Of a stretch of 64,000 nucleotides of DNA, positions 22,512-31,682 are shown one piece after another. Under the pieces are notes generated by a model. The model did not search any database. It was not told the origin of the DNA and was given only the letters and a program-made list of their open reading frames with translations. The first letter of the stretch is position 1, and every line of letters begins with the position of its first letter. This DNA comes from JAPPLB01 sp965206655 (GTDB lineage Bacteria > Acidobacteriota > Terriglobia > Bryobacterales > UBA6623). The translations under genes and the position numbers were made by a program. The stretch is taken from assembly GCA_965206655.1 (NCBI GenBank), contig CBDBKC010000010.1, positions 1 through 64,000 on the forward strand, read 5' to 3'.

Positions 22512-24245
22512 CTAGTCCCCCACCGCCACCGGCTTCGGAGGCTCCAGAATCATTTCGTTGACGGCGCCTCCGGCCGGGACCATTGGGAAAACATTCTCTT
22601 CCCGGGTTACGTTCACGTTGAGCAGGTAGGGGCCGGGTTCGGCGAGCGCTTCGGCGATGCCTGATTCCAGCTCGCCCGGTGTATCCACCGAACGGCCCTT
22701 GATACCGAAGGCGGCGGCGAGCAACTCGCAGTTCGGGAAAGCGTCCATCGCGACCGAGGAGTAACGGCGGTTGTAGAACAACTCCTGCCATTGCCGCACC
22801 ATGCCGAGCCAGCCGTTGTTCATGATGACAATCTTGACCGGCAGTTTGTGGCTCGCGATCGTACCCAGCTCAGGCAGGCTCATCATAAACCCACCATCCC
22901 CGACGATGGCGAAAACCAGCTTGTCGGGATTGCCGAACTTGGCGCCGATCGCGGCCGGCAAACCGAAACCCATCGCACCGAGCCCGCCGGAGTTCACCCA
23001 CAAGCGCGGATGATTGAAGCGGATGTACTGGGCAGCCCACATTTGGTGCTGGCCGACATCTACCGAGACAATACTTTCGCCGTTGCCGACCTCGTCAATC
23101 TTCTTCATCAAGTACTGCGGTTTGATTTCGTTCTCGTCATGGACATCGGCGAACGGATGTTCACGCTTCCAACCATCGACCCGGGCTCGCCATTCGGCGC
23201 GTTTCTCGCGATTGTGTCCACCCAGCGATTCTTTCGTCTCGCGCAAACGAATGTTTAGTTTTTGCAGCACCTGTTTGACGTCGCCCACGACACCGACGTC
23301 GGCACGGCGGTTCTTATTGATCTCGGCGGAATCGATGTCCACATGCAGCACACGTGCATTGGGAGCGAAGGCATCGAGCCGCCCCGTGACGCGATCATCG
23401 AAGCGAACGCCGAGACCGATCAGCGCATCCGTCTCGGTGACACCCATGTTCGCCGCATAGCTGCCATGCATGCCGAGCATGCTGATGAAATTCGGGTGGT
23501 TGCTCGGTAACCCGCCCAGGCCCATAACGGTGTGGGCCAAGGGAGCTTCGAGCAGCTCAGCGAACTCACGCAGTTCCTCCGACGCAGCGGACGCAATGAT
23601 GCCTCCACCGGCGTAGATGTAGGGCCGCTCGGATGCCCATAGGAATTGCAGGGCGGCCTCGACCTCATCATCGTCAGGGTGGAGACGCACATGGAAGCCG
23701 CGCAGGGGTTTCATCTCGGTGGCCGCGTGATAGTCGGCTTTCCCCTGGAGTACGTTCTTCGTAATGTCAACAAGCACCGGACCCGGCCGTCCCGAGATCG
23801 CCAGATGGAAGGCTTCGTGAATGACCTGAGGCAGCTCCTCAATGTCTTTGACGAGATAGTTGTGTTTTGTGGCGGCGCGCGTGATACCAAACGTGTCGGC
23901 TTCCTGGAACGCGTCGCGGCCGATCAGGTGCTCGGGCACCTGACCCGTGATGGCGACGATCGGTATCGAGTCCATCAAGGCGTCGACAAGACCGGTCGTA
24001 AGATTTGTCGCGCCGGGACCGGAGGTAGCCATGCAGACGCCAACCTTGCCCGTCGTTCGCGCGTAGCCTTCGGCGGCGAAGGCGGCGTTTTCTTCGTGCC
24101 TTACGAGTACGTGCTTGATCGGATGATCATAAAGGACGTCGTAGATTGGCAGAGTGACGCCGCCCGGGTATCCGAAAATGATATCCGTGCCTTCACGAGC
24201 AAGACTGTCCAGCAAGATCTCGGAACCTGACATCAACGAGGACAT
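22512..24245 (-). CDS. ilvB: Acetolactate synthase large (catalytic) subunit
   Basis: TPP- and FAD-dependent enzyme that condenses two pyruvates, or pyruvate with 2-oxobutyrate. Visible are the N-terminal region with the catalytic Glu (RHEENAAFAAEGYARTTGKVG), MATSGPGATNLTTGLVDA, the central FAD-linked domain, and the TPP motif from GDGGFMMSLPELGTI to IVIMNN. Length, 577 residues, is standard. ATG 24245 is used, although an ATG four codons later is equally possible and neither has a strong ribosome binding site. First gene of ilvB-ilvN-ilvC-cimA, with a leader upstream that has the features of an attenuator. Confidence 0.97.
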   Translation of the reverse strand: MSSLMSGSEILLDSLAREGTDIIFGYPGGVTLPIYDVLYDHPIKHVLVRHEENAAFAAEGYARTTGKVGVCMATSGPGATNLTTGLVDALMDSIPIVAITGQVPEHLIGRDAFQEADTFGITRAATKHNYLVKDIEELPQVIHEAFHLAISGRPGPVLVDITKNVLQGKADYHAATEMKPLRGFHVRLHPDDDEVEAALQFLWASERPYIYAGGGIIASAASEELREFAELLEAPLAHTVMGLGGLPSNHPNFISMLGMHGSYAANMGVTETDALIGLGVRFDDRVTGRLDAFAPNARVLHVDIDSAEINKNRRADVGVVGDVKQVLQKLNIRLRETKESLGGHNREKRAEWRARVDGWKREHPFADVHDENEIKPQYLMKKIDEVGNGESIVSVDVGQHQMWAAQYIRFNHPRLWVNSGGLGAMGFGLPAAIGAKFGNPDKLVFAIVGDGGFMMSLPELGTIASHKLPVKIVIMNNGWLGMVRQWQELFYNRRYSSVAMDAFPNCELLAAAFGIKGRSVDTPGELESGIAEALAEPGPYLLNVNVTREENVFPMVPAGGAVNEMILEPPKPVAVGD

Positions 24246-24375
24246 AGCTTTCTTGATCCTTTTTCTGCGCGGCTGAGCCGGTTGTTCGCTTCGTTTGTGT
24301 TTCTTCCTTGGTTCCCGGCGTCCGACCGCCGTTATCGCCCGAAACCTACTCAGGCCCTGCGAAGTGGCATGGAAA

Positions 24376-24420
24376 CAAAAAAGGCCACCGACCGGTGTGT
24401 CTCGCCCCGGTTGGTGGCCT
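24376..24420 (-). terminator. Intrinsic terminator/attenuator stem in the ilvB leader
   Basis: On the minus strand AGGCCACCAACCGG (from 24420) pairs with CCGGTCGGTGGCCT (to 24382), 13 of 14 positions, across an 11-base loop. The run TTTTTTG follows at once. It lies about 130 bases before the ilvB start and after an Ile/Leu/Val-rich open frame, so it would stop transcription before the operon. Confidence 0.85.
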
Positions 24421-24441
24421 CTGAATCTCGCTCAGAAGCCC

Positions 24442-24645
24442 TCAGCCGGGGCTTGATACAGCAACGACGATAAGAGAGTTTCGAATCTGGAGAATGGCAA
24501 CTCGGAGAGGATTCGTTTCAAGCGTCGGCTCAGCGGGAGGGTGGAGCGGGCTGTTGTGGCCACGTCGCACGCCCGTGCGGCAACGGTGTGACCGGCCGAC
24601 ACGGCGTCCCTCGCTTTGCGCCCTCGACTGTATTTTTTCGCTCAT
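24442..24645 (-). promoter_or_regulatory. Putative ilv attenuation leader peptide (Ile/Leu/Val-rich end)
   Basis: The 3' end of a minus-strand open frame reads RVAILQIRNSLIVVAVSSPG and then TGA at 24442-24444. Nine of its last twenty residues are I, L or V. Immediately beyond the stop are a small stem (AGCCC...GGGCT) and the terminator stem at 24382-24420. This is the classic layout of a transcription attenuator sensing charged Ile/Leu/Val tRNAs. The start codon of the peptide is not clear: ATG 24645 gives 67 residues, which is long, and GTG 24561 is another option. Only the 3' part is convincing. Confidence 0.6.
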
Positions 24646-24688
24646 CCTCTATGGGTAAGGACAAACCACCCCTACTTGAGACAGTTTA

Positions 24689-24714
24689 GCTTGACCTCTT
24701 TCCGCAGGTCAAGC
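24689..24714. repeat. Inverted repeat upstream of the ilv leader
   Basis: GCTTGACCT (24689-24697) and AGGTCAAGC (24706-24714) are perfect 9-base arms around an 8-base spacer. There is no T-run on either side, so an operator or a Rho-independent-like hairpin without a tail are both possible. It lies upstream of the ilv leader. Confidence 0.6.
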
Positions 24715-24869
24715 ATCGAGTCATATCTCAGGTTGGGATTCAGTAGGCTGGGAACCGGCAAGATGTTGGGGACGGGCTGATCCGGGCTTGGCCCTTGATG
24801 ACGCAGCTCAGCGGCCTTGAAGCTTCTCGCTGGACGCTCTAGGGCCACATCCGGCGGGAACTTTTCGGT

Positions 24870-25139
24870 AGTGGGTCAGTTTCAGAATCTCGCGGTTGCG
24901 AAAGTGCGGATCGGCAATCGAGAGTGGCTCAAGCCGGCAAGAATAAGGACGCTATAGCGCCCTGATCGGAAGTGGCGCGGGTTGAACCAGGCGTAGAACG
25001 CCTGGCCTAATCTGAAACCAAGGCCCGTCAACGGGCCTACAAGCGCTTCGCGCCGAATCCGCCCCACGCGGCCCTTTCTCCGGCGGCGACTCGTGGTCGT
25101 TGAAGCACCCAAGCGTAGCGGACGCCAAACTGACCCACT
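24870..25139. mobile_element. 270-bp MITE-like element with 13-bp terminal inverted repeats
   Basis: AGTGGGTCAGTTT at 24870-24882 is exactly inverted as AAACTGACCCACT at 25127-25139. The AGTGGGTCA end sequence resembles the ends of IS21-family elements, from memory rather than a search. No transposase is inside. The 135-residue minus-strand open frame across it has no recognisable domain. No target duplication is apparent. It is probably a non-autonomous or internally deleted IS derivative. The remainder of the 24646-25360 gap (apart from the inverted repeat at 24689) shows nothing recognisable. Confidence 0.5.
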
Positions 25140-25360
25140 GCCAACTTCGCGGCGTCCGGTCCACCCAGCGAGTTCTCTGAGTGACTCTGCCCTGCCCAAC
25201 CACACTTCAAAGGAGGTTGTCAACGTTTTCTGAAACTTTTTTGTATCCCAGGCCACTCTTCCCGCGTCGAAGGTTATGTACGGCATCATTGCTTAGGTTT
25301 GTGGCCACGAACCGAATCTTGTGAGACGCAACGCGCCTTTTGAGGCGAAGGAGAATCGAC

Positions 25361-25909
25361 ATGAGGAAGAACATCAAAGCTTTTGTATTTACCGCAGTGC
25401 TGGCTTTGGTCGCCCTTCCGGCGGCACAGGCCACAATCCAAAGCGAGCGGGCGCTGACCCTGCTGGAAAATAACGTTCGGCACGAGCTGGTTATGCTGCC
25501 GTTCTTAGGAGTCTTCGACAACATTTCATACCGTGTGGAGGGCTCTACTGTTACTTTGGCGGGCCAAGTGTATCGCCCGTCGATGAAGAAATCCGCGGAC
25601 CGCGTGGTGGCGCGGATCGAAGGTGTCGAGACTGTCGTCAACGAAATCGAAGTCCTACCGACTTCGCCCTATGACGACCGCATCCGGCGCCAGATGCTCC
25701 GGGCCATCTACGGCCATCCCGTGCTGGGGCGCTACTCGCTGGGCGCGCAGCCTTCGATCCGAATCATCGTCGACCGTGGGGATGTGACGCTGGAAGGCGT
25801 CGTCAACCGCGAACTCGAAAAGAACGTCGCCAACCTGCAGGCGAACTCGGTGCCGGGAGTTTTCTCGGTGACCAACAACCTGCGCGTTGAAATCCCGAAG
25901 AAGGGATGA
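25361..25909 (+). CDS. Periplasmic protein with two BON domains
   Basis: ATG 25361 has AAGGAG eight bases upstream and starts a clear signal peptide (MRKNIKAFVFTAVLALVALPAAQA). The open frame seven codons further up lacks this context. The mature part contains two BON (OsmY-type) domains: one around FLGVFDNISYRVEGSTVTLAGQVYRP, the second around YSLGAQPSIRIIVDRGDVTLEGVVNRELEKNVA. BON domains bind phospholipid, and OsmY-like proteins protect the envelope from osmotic or folding stress. It is a single-gene unit closed by the terminator at 25946-25985. Confidence 0.88.
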   Translation: MRKNIKAFVFTAVLALVALPAAQATIQSERALTLLENNVRHELVMLPFLGVFDNISYRVEGSTVTLAGQVYRPSMKKSADRVVARIEGVETVVNEIEVLPTSPYDDRIRRQMLRAIYGHPVLGRYSLGAQPSIRIIVDRGDVTLEGVVNRELEKNVANLQANSVPGVFSVTNNLRVEIPKKG

Positions 25910-25945
25910 CGCATACTTTCTTCTCCCACTCAAAAACACTCAACA

Positions 25946-25985
25946 GGGCTCGCCGGTCAATTGGCCGGCGGGCTCTTTTGTTTTT
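25946..25985 (+). terminator. Rho-independent terminator after the BON gene
   Basis: GGGCTCGCCGGTCAA pairs with TTGGCCGGCGGGCTC, including three G-U pairs in RNA, and is followed by TTTTGTTTTTGG. It sits 36 bases past the stop codon of the BON protein gene. Confidence 0.85.
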
Positions 25986-26115
25986 GGGGACCGGTTAACG
26001 TGATGCGTAACCCCGCCGTAACCCTCGGAAACCTTGTGCGGGCAGCACAGCCGTCGTAGACTCCTTGCCTAGGAACGCAGAAAGACTTCATGGTTTCGGG
26101 ATCGGGGACAAGGAC

Positions 26116-27639
26116 ATGACATTAGGAGAGCACCTACGCGCAACGGCTAAGAGGCTGCCGGACAAAACGGCGCTGATTTGCGGCGATACGTCGCTGAGCT
26201 ATCGAGAATTCGATGAGCAGACGACCCGGCTGGCGCTTGGGCTTCAGGCGCGAGGGATTGGGAAGGGCGACCGGGTTGCGCTTCACATGAACAACACGAT
26301 CGAGCTTTCCCTGGCTTAGTTTGCGTGTTTCAAAGCGGGAGCGATCGCGGTTCCGATCAATTCCCGACTGAAGACCGACGAGATCGAGTACATGCTGCAG
26401 CACTGCGAGGCCCGGATGTACATCGGTGAGCCGGAGCTTTACCAACTGGCCGAGCCCACGCGCGGCTCCTGTCCGCACGTCGAGCATTTCTTTGTGACTG
26501 CCGAGGATGAAGCTTCGGATGCCGCGCCCTGTTTCAGCGAGCTTCTCAACGGACCGGCCGGTGGTTCGCTGCCGGATGTGGCTGACTCTGACGTAGCCGT
26601 CATCATCTACTCCTCGGGGACAACGGCGCGACCCAAAGGGGTGACCCACACTCACGCGTCTCTGCGGACGTGCGGGCAGATTACGACCCAGATGGGTTTT
26701 CGAGAAGGTGACACCTTTGCCCTATTCACGCCCATGACTCATGTGAGCGGGCTAGGGTGCGTGTTGACACCAGGAGTCCTTATCGGAATGACACTTGCGC
26801 TCATACCTACCTTCGATCCTCGGGCTGTTCTGCGGGTTGTCGAGCGCCAGCGATGCACTTTGATCGGTGGATTGCCGGTAGCTCTGCAGAGCTTGGTCCG
26901 AGAGCAGTCTGCGAGTGCGTTTGACGTTGGGTCTCTCCGCTTTTGCTTAGGGGGCGGCGATTCGGTGGCGGTTTCGCTCCAAACCGAATTCCAGAAAAAA
27001 TTCGGGGTTCCCGTACAAGAATTGATCGGTATGACCGAAACCCTCCCAACTTGCTTCAACCGCTCGAATTGGATCAAAACAGGTTCCGTTGGTCAGGCCG
27101 CCGAGGGGGTCGAGATCCGAATCCTCGACGAACAGGGGCGCGAGGCGCCGGTGGGCGAGGCCGGGGAAATGGTCGTTCGCCACCCGGGAACGGCAGTTGG
27201 CTACTGGAACGATCCGGACAGCACGTCCGCCGCTATTCGTGACGGCTGGCTGTACACGGGCGATCTGGCCTCCAAAGACAACGATGGTTTCTACTGGTTC
27301 GCGGGACGAAAGAAGGAGATCATCATCCGCGGTGGTTCCAACGTTTCCCCGCAAGAAGTGGAAGAAGCCCTTCTCAAGCACCCGGCGGTGTTTCAAGCCG
27401 GAGTCGTGGGAACGCCCGATCCCACGTGGGGCGAGTCTGTCGTCGCTTTTGTACGGCCCCACGACGATGTGTCTTGCGGTGAGAAGGAACTGATTGACTT
27501 CGCGAAGCAGCACCTCGCGGACTACAAGACACCCGAGCAGATCCACTTCATCGACGAAATGCCGCTAGGGCTGACGGGAAAAATACACCGCAAGACGCTG
27601 AAGGAGATGGCTGGAGAGCGGCAGGTGGCCTGCGCTTAG
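26116..27639 (+). pseudogene. AMP-dependent acyl-CoA synthetase/ligase interrupted by an in-frame TAG
   Basis: One continuous reading frame of an ANL-superfamily fatty-acyl-CoA ligase (about 508 codons) has a single amber codon at 26317-26319. The sequence reads ELSLA-stop-FACFKAGAIAVPIN, where relatives usually have an aromatic residue such as Tyr. One base change from TAT or TAC gives TAG. All other hallmarks are intact: the P-loop-like YSSGTTARPKGVTHTH, the YTGDLASKDNDGFYWFAGRKKEIIIRGG hinge region, and the C-terminal catalytic Lys in GLTGKIHRKTL. ATG 26116 follows AAGGAC. No sign of stop-codon reassignment exists, so this is a fresh pseudogene, a readthrough case or a sequencing error. 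Confidence 0.85.
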
Positions 27640-27682
27640 CCTGCCGGGCGATCCTTCAGGTGGCAAGTTTCTGGTCCGAGAT

Positions 27683-27730
27683 GGGTTGGGAGTTCGGACC
27701 GCTCTCTGTCGTTCGCGGCTCGGCTCGAAG
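27683..27730 (-). repeat. Dispersed intergenic repeat, copy A
   Basis: On the minus strand the sequence GAGCCGAGCCGCGAACGACA continues through GAGCGGTCCGAACTCCCAACCC. It aligns with the 111-bp repeat units at 44.1-44.45 kb and with 51150-51196. Read as protein one frame gives PSRERQRAVRTPNP, close to PSRERQRPVRTRNP at 51.15 kb, but no real gene is supported. It lies between the convergent ligase and TolB/TPR genes. Confidence 0.6.
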
Positions 27731-27828
27731 GATGTTGATGGTTCGTTGGAGCCTTGGCCTTGAGGAGCCAAGCGCACGGCAGGCCGCCCCTGCATATCCT
27801 TCGCGGACAATTCCGCGGTGACGGACTG

Positions 27829-29634
27829 CTAGGTTTCGTTGAGGCGGAGCCGCTCCACCAACTGCTGAAACCGGTCATCGGAAGCGAAGCGCTGAAAAGA
27901 GGAAACTCTATTCAGAAGGCGGAGCCAGGGAGCCCTGTCGTCACAGGCGGCGTTCATCGCTTCGAAGAATCGATCTTTCTCGCTCAATCCCGTGTGGATT
28001 AAGGCGAACCACATCGGGGACACGTAAGTCTTCTTCGACAAGTTCTTCAACTGCTGTTCGCACTCCGTCGCTCTGTTTCGATCGCCCGCGGAGCCGTGGA
28101 GCCACCCCAACGATCCCACTAGCAATGGTGAGTGTGGGGCCACCTTAAGCCCCTGTTCGGCGGCCTCAATCCCCTCGCGCCATCTTGATTGCGCTTCGTA
28201 CGCTAGAGCCAATCCGGCATAGCCCCGGACGTACGAAGGATCGAGGGCCAGGGTCTTTTGAGCCTGCTCCACAGCTTCAGAATGCCTATCTGCAAGGAGG
28301 TAAACGTACGCCAAGTCGCAGTTGATCTGGGGCGACAAGGGGTCTAAGTCGACGGCCTGGCCGACTTGATCCACAGCCTCGCGCATTCTGCCGACGACGG
28401 ACAGGTACGTGGTCCCGTACTTGCTGTGGGCGAGAGCGTAACCGGGATTGAGACTGAGAGACCGCTCCAGCTCTTCCCGGCAGCGCCGAGTGTCCCAGTC
28501 GTAGCTGTAAGCAATCAACCCCAGCGAACAATGGGCCTCGGCGAGTGTTTCGTCGATCTCCAAGGCCTGTAGTGCGGCGGCCCTAGCCCCGGACATGACT
28601 TTCGAAGGCTTATCCGGGCCATAGAGCCCGAGAAGGAAGTAACAGTCCGAGAGGCCGGAATACGCTGGGGCGTAAACCGGATCGCGCCGCAGCGCTTCCT
28701 CAAAGAACGCGATCGCCCGGGCCGAGTTTTCGACGGTCCAGCGATGGTACCAGTAGCGGCCCTTGAGATAGAGGTGGTGCGCCTCGGTGTCGCGTGTGTA
28801 CGTCTTGACGGGGCGCGACGGCAACCGGCTGAGTTCGATTTTCAGCGCCTCGACAATCGATTGCGCGATGTCTTCCTGGATCGCGAAAACGTCGTCGACA
28901 CGGCGGTCGTAGCGCCGGCCCCAGAGCTGGCAGCCGTCCGCCGCGTTGACGAGTTGAACCGTAACGCGGAGCTTGGACCCAGAACGTCGCACGCCTCCCT
29001 CCAGGATGGCTTCTACTCCAAGAGTCCGGCCGATCTCGCGAATATCCTGCTGCTTGCCCTTGAAAGCGAAGGCTGAGGTTCGGGCTACTACCCGGAGGCC
29101 TCGAACCTGGGTGAGCGCGTTGATGAGTTCCTCGGTCAGACCATCGGAGAAGAACTCGTTGTCCTGGTCTTGGCTCAAATTGACGAAGGGAAGAACGACG
29201 AGCCCCCTGTTCGTCGCGGGAGTTGGCGCTTCCGGTTTGGCGATCGCTTCACGACTTTGCGACTGGAAAGCGGGTACGTAGGCGCCCTTCGGTAGGTCGA
29301 TGCGGACTGCGTCGTCACGGCCCTCCTTGTTGTAGTAGTCGGCAAGCTTGGCACGCAGCCGGTGCGCCTGAACCCGCACGATGGGATCCACTTTGGGGTC
29401 GTAGCCGGGCTTGCGATCGAAGACTTCGATGCCGAGGACAGATTCCTTGAGTTGATGGTTCTCGCCCTTGAACGCCCTGTCGACGCTCAGTTGGAGAAAC
29501 TTGCAAAGCCGCTCAGAGGAAGAGAATCCGCGGCTCCGGAGAATTTTTGATAGGTGTTGCCGAACGGCGGCTTCGTTGGGTGTCCCAGCCGGGTCAGGCA
29601 GCTCGTTTACGACCTTAGGTTGTGCGCCGCCCAT
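27829..29634 (-). CDS. TolB-like/TPR signalling protein (CadC/adenylate-cyclase-associated type)
   Basis: About 601 residues. Residues 15-110 form an N-terminal helical region (LSKILRSRGFSSSERLCKFLQLSVDRAF...KVDPIVRVQAHRLRAKLADYYNKEG) found in many acidobacterial regulators. Next is a TolB/FlgO-like domain (VVLPFVNLSQDQDNEFFSDGLTEELINALTQVRGLRVVARTSAFAFKG). At least six TPRs follow (for example YAPAYSGLSDCYFLLGLY, GYALAHSKYGTTYLS, YVRGYAGLALAYEAQSRWREGIEAAEQGL). No transmembrane helix or cyclase core is visible. Such proteins are expanded in Acidobacteriota and are presumed regulatory or scaffolding. Monocistronic and convergent with the ligase pseudogene. Confidence 0.8.
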   Translation of the reverse strand: MGGAQPKVVNELPDPAGTPNEAAVRQHLSKILRSRGFSSSERLCKFLQLSVDRAFKGENHQLKESVLGIEVFDRKPGYDPKVDPIVRVQAHRLRAKLADYYNKEGRDDAVRIDLPKGAYVPAFQSQSREAIAKPEAPTPATNRGLVVLPFVNLSQDQDNEFFSDGLTEELINALTQVRGLRVVARTSAFAFKGKQQDIREIGRTLGVEAILEGGVRRSGSKLRVTVQLVNAADGCQLWGRRYDRRVDDVFAIQEDIAQSIVEALKIELSRLPSRPVKTYTRDTEAHHLYLKGRYWYHRWTVENSARAIAFFEEALRRDPVYAPAYSGLSDCYFLLGLYGPDKPSKVMSGARAAALQALEIDETLAEAHCSLGLIAYSYDWDTRRCREELERSLSLNPGYALAHSKYGTTYLSVVGRMREAVDQVGQAVDLDPLSPQINCDLAYVYLLADRHSEAVEQAQKTLALDPSYVRGYAGLALAYEAQSRWREGIEAAEQGLKVAPHSPLLVGSLGWLHGSAGDRNRATECEQQLKNLSKKTYVSPMWFALIHTGLSEKDRFFEAMNAACDDRAPWLRLLNRVSSFQRFASDDRFQQLVERLRLNET

Positions 29635-29795
29635 TCGTCCCTACGCTTCACGCTGCCTGGGCCTATTATAGTCGTGCCCTTGTCGCCGATAACCGGAGGA
29701 CAGAGAGGGCGGTACAGTTCGTCGCCGGCTCTCGATCCGTTCCGGCTGCCCTGAGACTCCGCGGCTTCCAGAAGGTCTCCCGACGACCCGCTGAG

Positions 29796-30586
29796 CTAGC
29801 GCTCGGCCCGCAAGGTTATCACGGTCAGGTTTGCCCGCGGAGCTACAGTGGCCAGTAGCTCGCGTGTGCTTGCCTCATGGTCGACCAGCTCGCTTGCGGC
29901 CTGAATCAGCACGGCTGTTCTGATGTCGGCGGCTTTCAGGCCATGGAGCGCCATGTCTACCAAAGCTGATTGAAGCGGTAGAAGCGACGGATGGAACGCG
30001 GCGTTCTCGATGTAGGGTCCGGTAACGGCCGATCCGTCTGGGAACTGCAGTGCGATCGCCGCGTAGGCTGCGGTGTAGGGGGCGTAGCAGCGCCTAGCCG
30101 CTTCAAAAGCCTGTTCGGCCAGATCGTCGAGAGGCTCGGTGGGAGCGGCGATGGGATTGTCGTGTGGAGTGAAGAATCCGGCTTCGATATTGAGATCAGC
30201 GGGGCCGAATGGGTTGGGAAGCCACTCGACGAGCCGAGACGGTTCGGCTACCTTTGTGACGATGTCGATGTCCGCGCCGCGCTCCAACTCATTGAGAAAC
30301 TGCCGGCATCGGCCGCAGGGTGGGGCGCTGACCGCAAGCTGGTTGATGTGGGATTCTCCGTGGATGCGAGCGTTGAGCACGGCGGCCTGTTCGGCGTGGA
30401 CCGTGTAGAGCAGGCCGGCGCCGGGAAACTCCAAGTTGGCGCCGAAGTAGATGGCGCCACTCGCGCCGACGGCCGCCGCACCAACACAGAAGCCGGAGAT
30501 GCCAGGCCGGGCGACTTGTTCAGCGATGGTCAGCAAATCCAGCAGCCGACCGGAAGCTTTCAAATGACGGGCCTCTGGTGGGCTTA
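29796..30586 (-). pseudogene. cdd: Cytidine deaminase, main 3' fragment (split by IS630)
   Basis: Encodes most of an E. coli-type two-domain Cdd, which deaminates cytidine to uridine in pyrimidine salvage. The catalytic HAE is in LYTVHAEQAAVLNARIHGESH and the Zn cysteines are in PPCGRCRQFLNELERG. The second, non-catalytic domain carries ENAAFHPSLLPLQSALVDMALHG. The 5' end stops at the TA target of the IS630 element. The left terminal repeat of the IS supplies an in-frame ATG at 30599 (MRDSVSPPEARHL), so a shortened protein of about 267 residues might still be made, though with a poor ribosome binding site. The upstream coding piece lies on the far side of the IS (31683-31716). Confidence 0.85.
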
Positions 30587-31682
30587 CTGAGTCCCGCATA
30601 ATATAGGGTAACCTTTTGTAATGGAGCGACGTCTTTTGGATATGGGTTTTCCAAAAGGCGTGAAGCGAGACTTTGCGGCGCTGGAGAAGCGGCGCATTGA
30701 GGCGGTGCGGCTGGTCGTGAAAGAAGGACTGAGCCAAGCCGAGGCGGCGCGTAGAGTCCAAGCCGCCCAACAAAGCGTCAGCGGCTGGGTACAGCGTTAC
30801 CGCGAAGACGGCCGTGCCGGGTTGGCCAAAGCCGGCCGCGCCGGCCGCAAGCCGTTGCTGAGCACCGCGCAGCTCGCCGAGCTGGAAGGGCTGCTGCTCG
30901 AAGGACCCGAAGCGCACGGCTTCCCGACGCCGCTGTGGAGCTGTCCGCGGGTGGCGCGGTTGATCCGCGACCGTTTCGGGGTGCGCTACCACGAAGGCCA
31001 CGTCTGGAAGCTGCTGCGGGCACTCCACTGGAGCCCGCAACGGCCGGTCGGCAAGGCCCGCGAGCGCAACGAGGAAGCGATCCGCGCCTGGAAGAAACAG
31101 ACCTGGCCCGCCATTAAAAAAAAGCGCAAAAGCAGGGCCGCACGATCGTCTTCATCGACGAAAGCGGACTGAGCCAGAAGCCACATCGCTGCCGTACTTG
31201 GGCGCCGCGCAGGCAGACGCCCGTACTGCAGTTCAACTTCAACTGGAAGAAGCTCTCGGCGGCGGCCGGAATCACTTTCCACAACTTCTATTTCCGTCTC
31301 TATCCCGACGCCATCCGCGGTCCCGAGGTGATCGATTTCCTCAAGGCGCTGCTGCGCCACATACAACGTCCGTTGCTGATCGTGTGGGATCGCTTGCCGG
31401 CGCATCGCAGCGCGTTGGTGCGCGAGTTCATCGCGTTGTCGCAGGGCCACATCGAGACCGAGTACTTGCCGGGCTACGCCCCGGAGCTGAATCCGGTGGA
31501 ATACATCTGGGCCTACTGGAAGCAGCACGAGTTGCCCAACGTCTGCCCCAACGACTACTGGGAGCTCGACGAGCGGGCACGCACGACCTTGCGCCGCATG
31601 CGCCGCAAACGGCGCTTGATCGCCGCCTTTTGGAAGCAATCTTCTTTGTCGTTCGATTAACTGAATATTATGCGGGACTCAG
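30587..31682 (+). mobile_element. IS630-family insertion sequence, complete, 1096 bp
   Basis: The 18-bp terminal inverted repeat CTGAGTCCCGCATAATAT (30587-30604) is exactly inverted at 31665-31682. Both ends are flanked by TA (30585-30586 and 31683-31684), the target duplication of IS630/Tc1-mariner elements. The transposase is encoded on the plus strand. It has inserted into the 5' part of the minus-strand cdd gene. Confidence 0.95.
30621..31660 (+). CDS. IS630-family transposase made by -1 programmed frameshift
   Basis: Two overlapping reading frames form one transposase of about 346 residues. The first frame (30621-31172) holds the N-terminal helix-turn-helix domains (RRIEAVRLVVKEGLSQAEAARRVQAAQQSVSGWVQRY). 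At 31116-31123 there are eight A's (ATT AAA AAA AAG). A -1 slip there continues as KKKAQKQGRTIVFIDESGL, the second frame, to 31660. The DDE residues are all present: D in FIDESG, D in LLIVWDRLPAH, E in PGYAPELNPVEYIW. Two-ORF IS630 elements with A-rich slippery sites are known, so the element may be active. Coordinates cover both frames. Confidence 0.85.

Noticed and set aside
24246..24640. T-box riboswitch upstream of ilvB
   Set aside because: No T-box consensus (AGGGTGGNACCGCG) was seen. The Ile/Leu/Val-rich peptide with a terminator fits attenuation better.
24882..25289. 135-residue minus-strand open frame covering the MITE-like element
   Set aside because: No domain, unusual composition, and it spans the terminal repeats of the element.
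26317..26319. Pyrrolysine or selenocysteine at the in-frame stop
   Set aside because: The codon is TAG, not TGA, acyl-CoA ligases do not use pyrrolysine, and no pyl gene is present.
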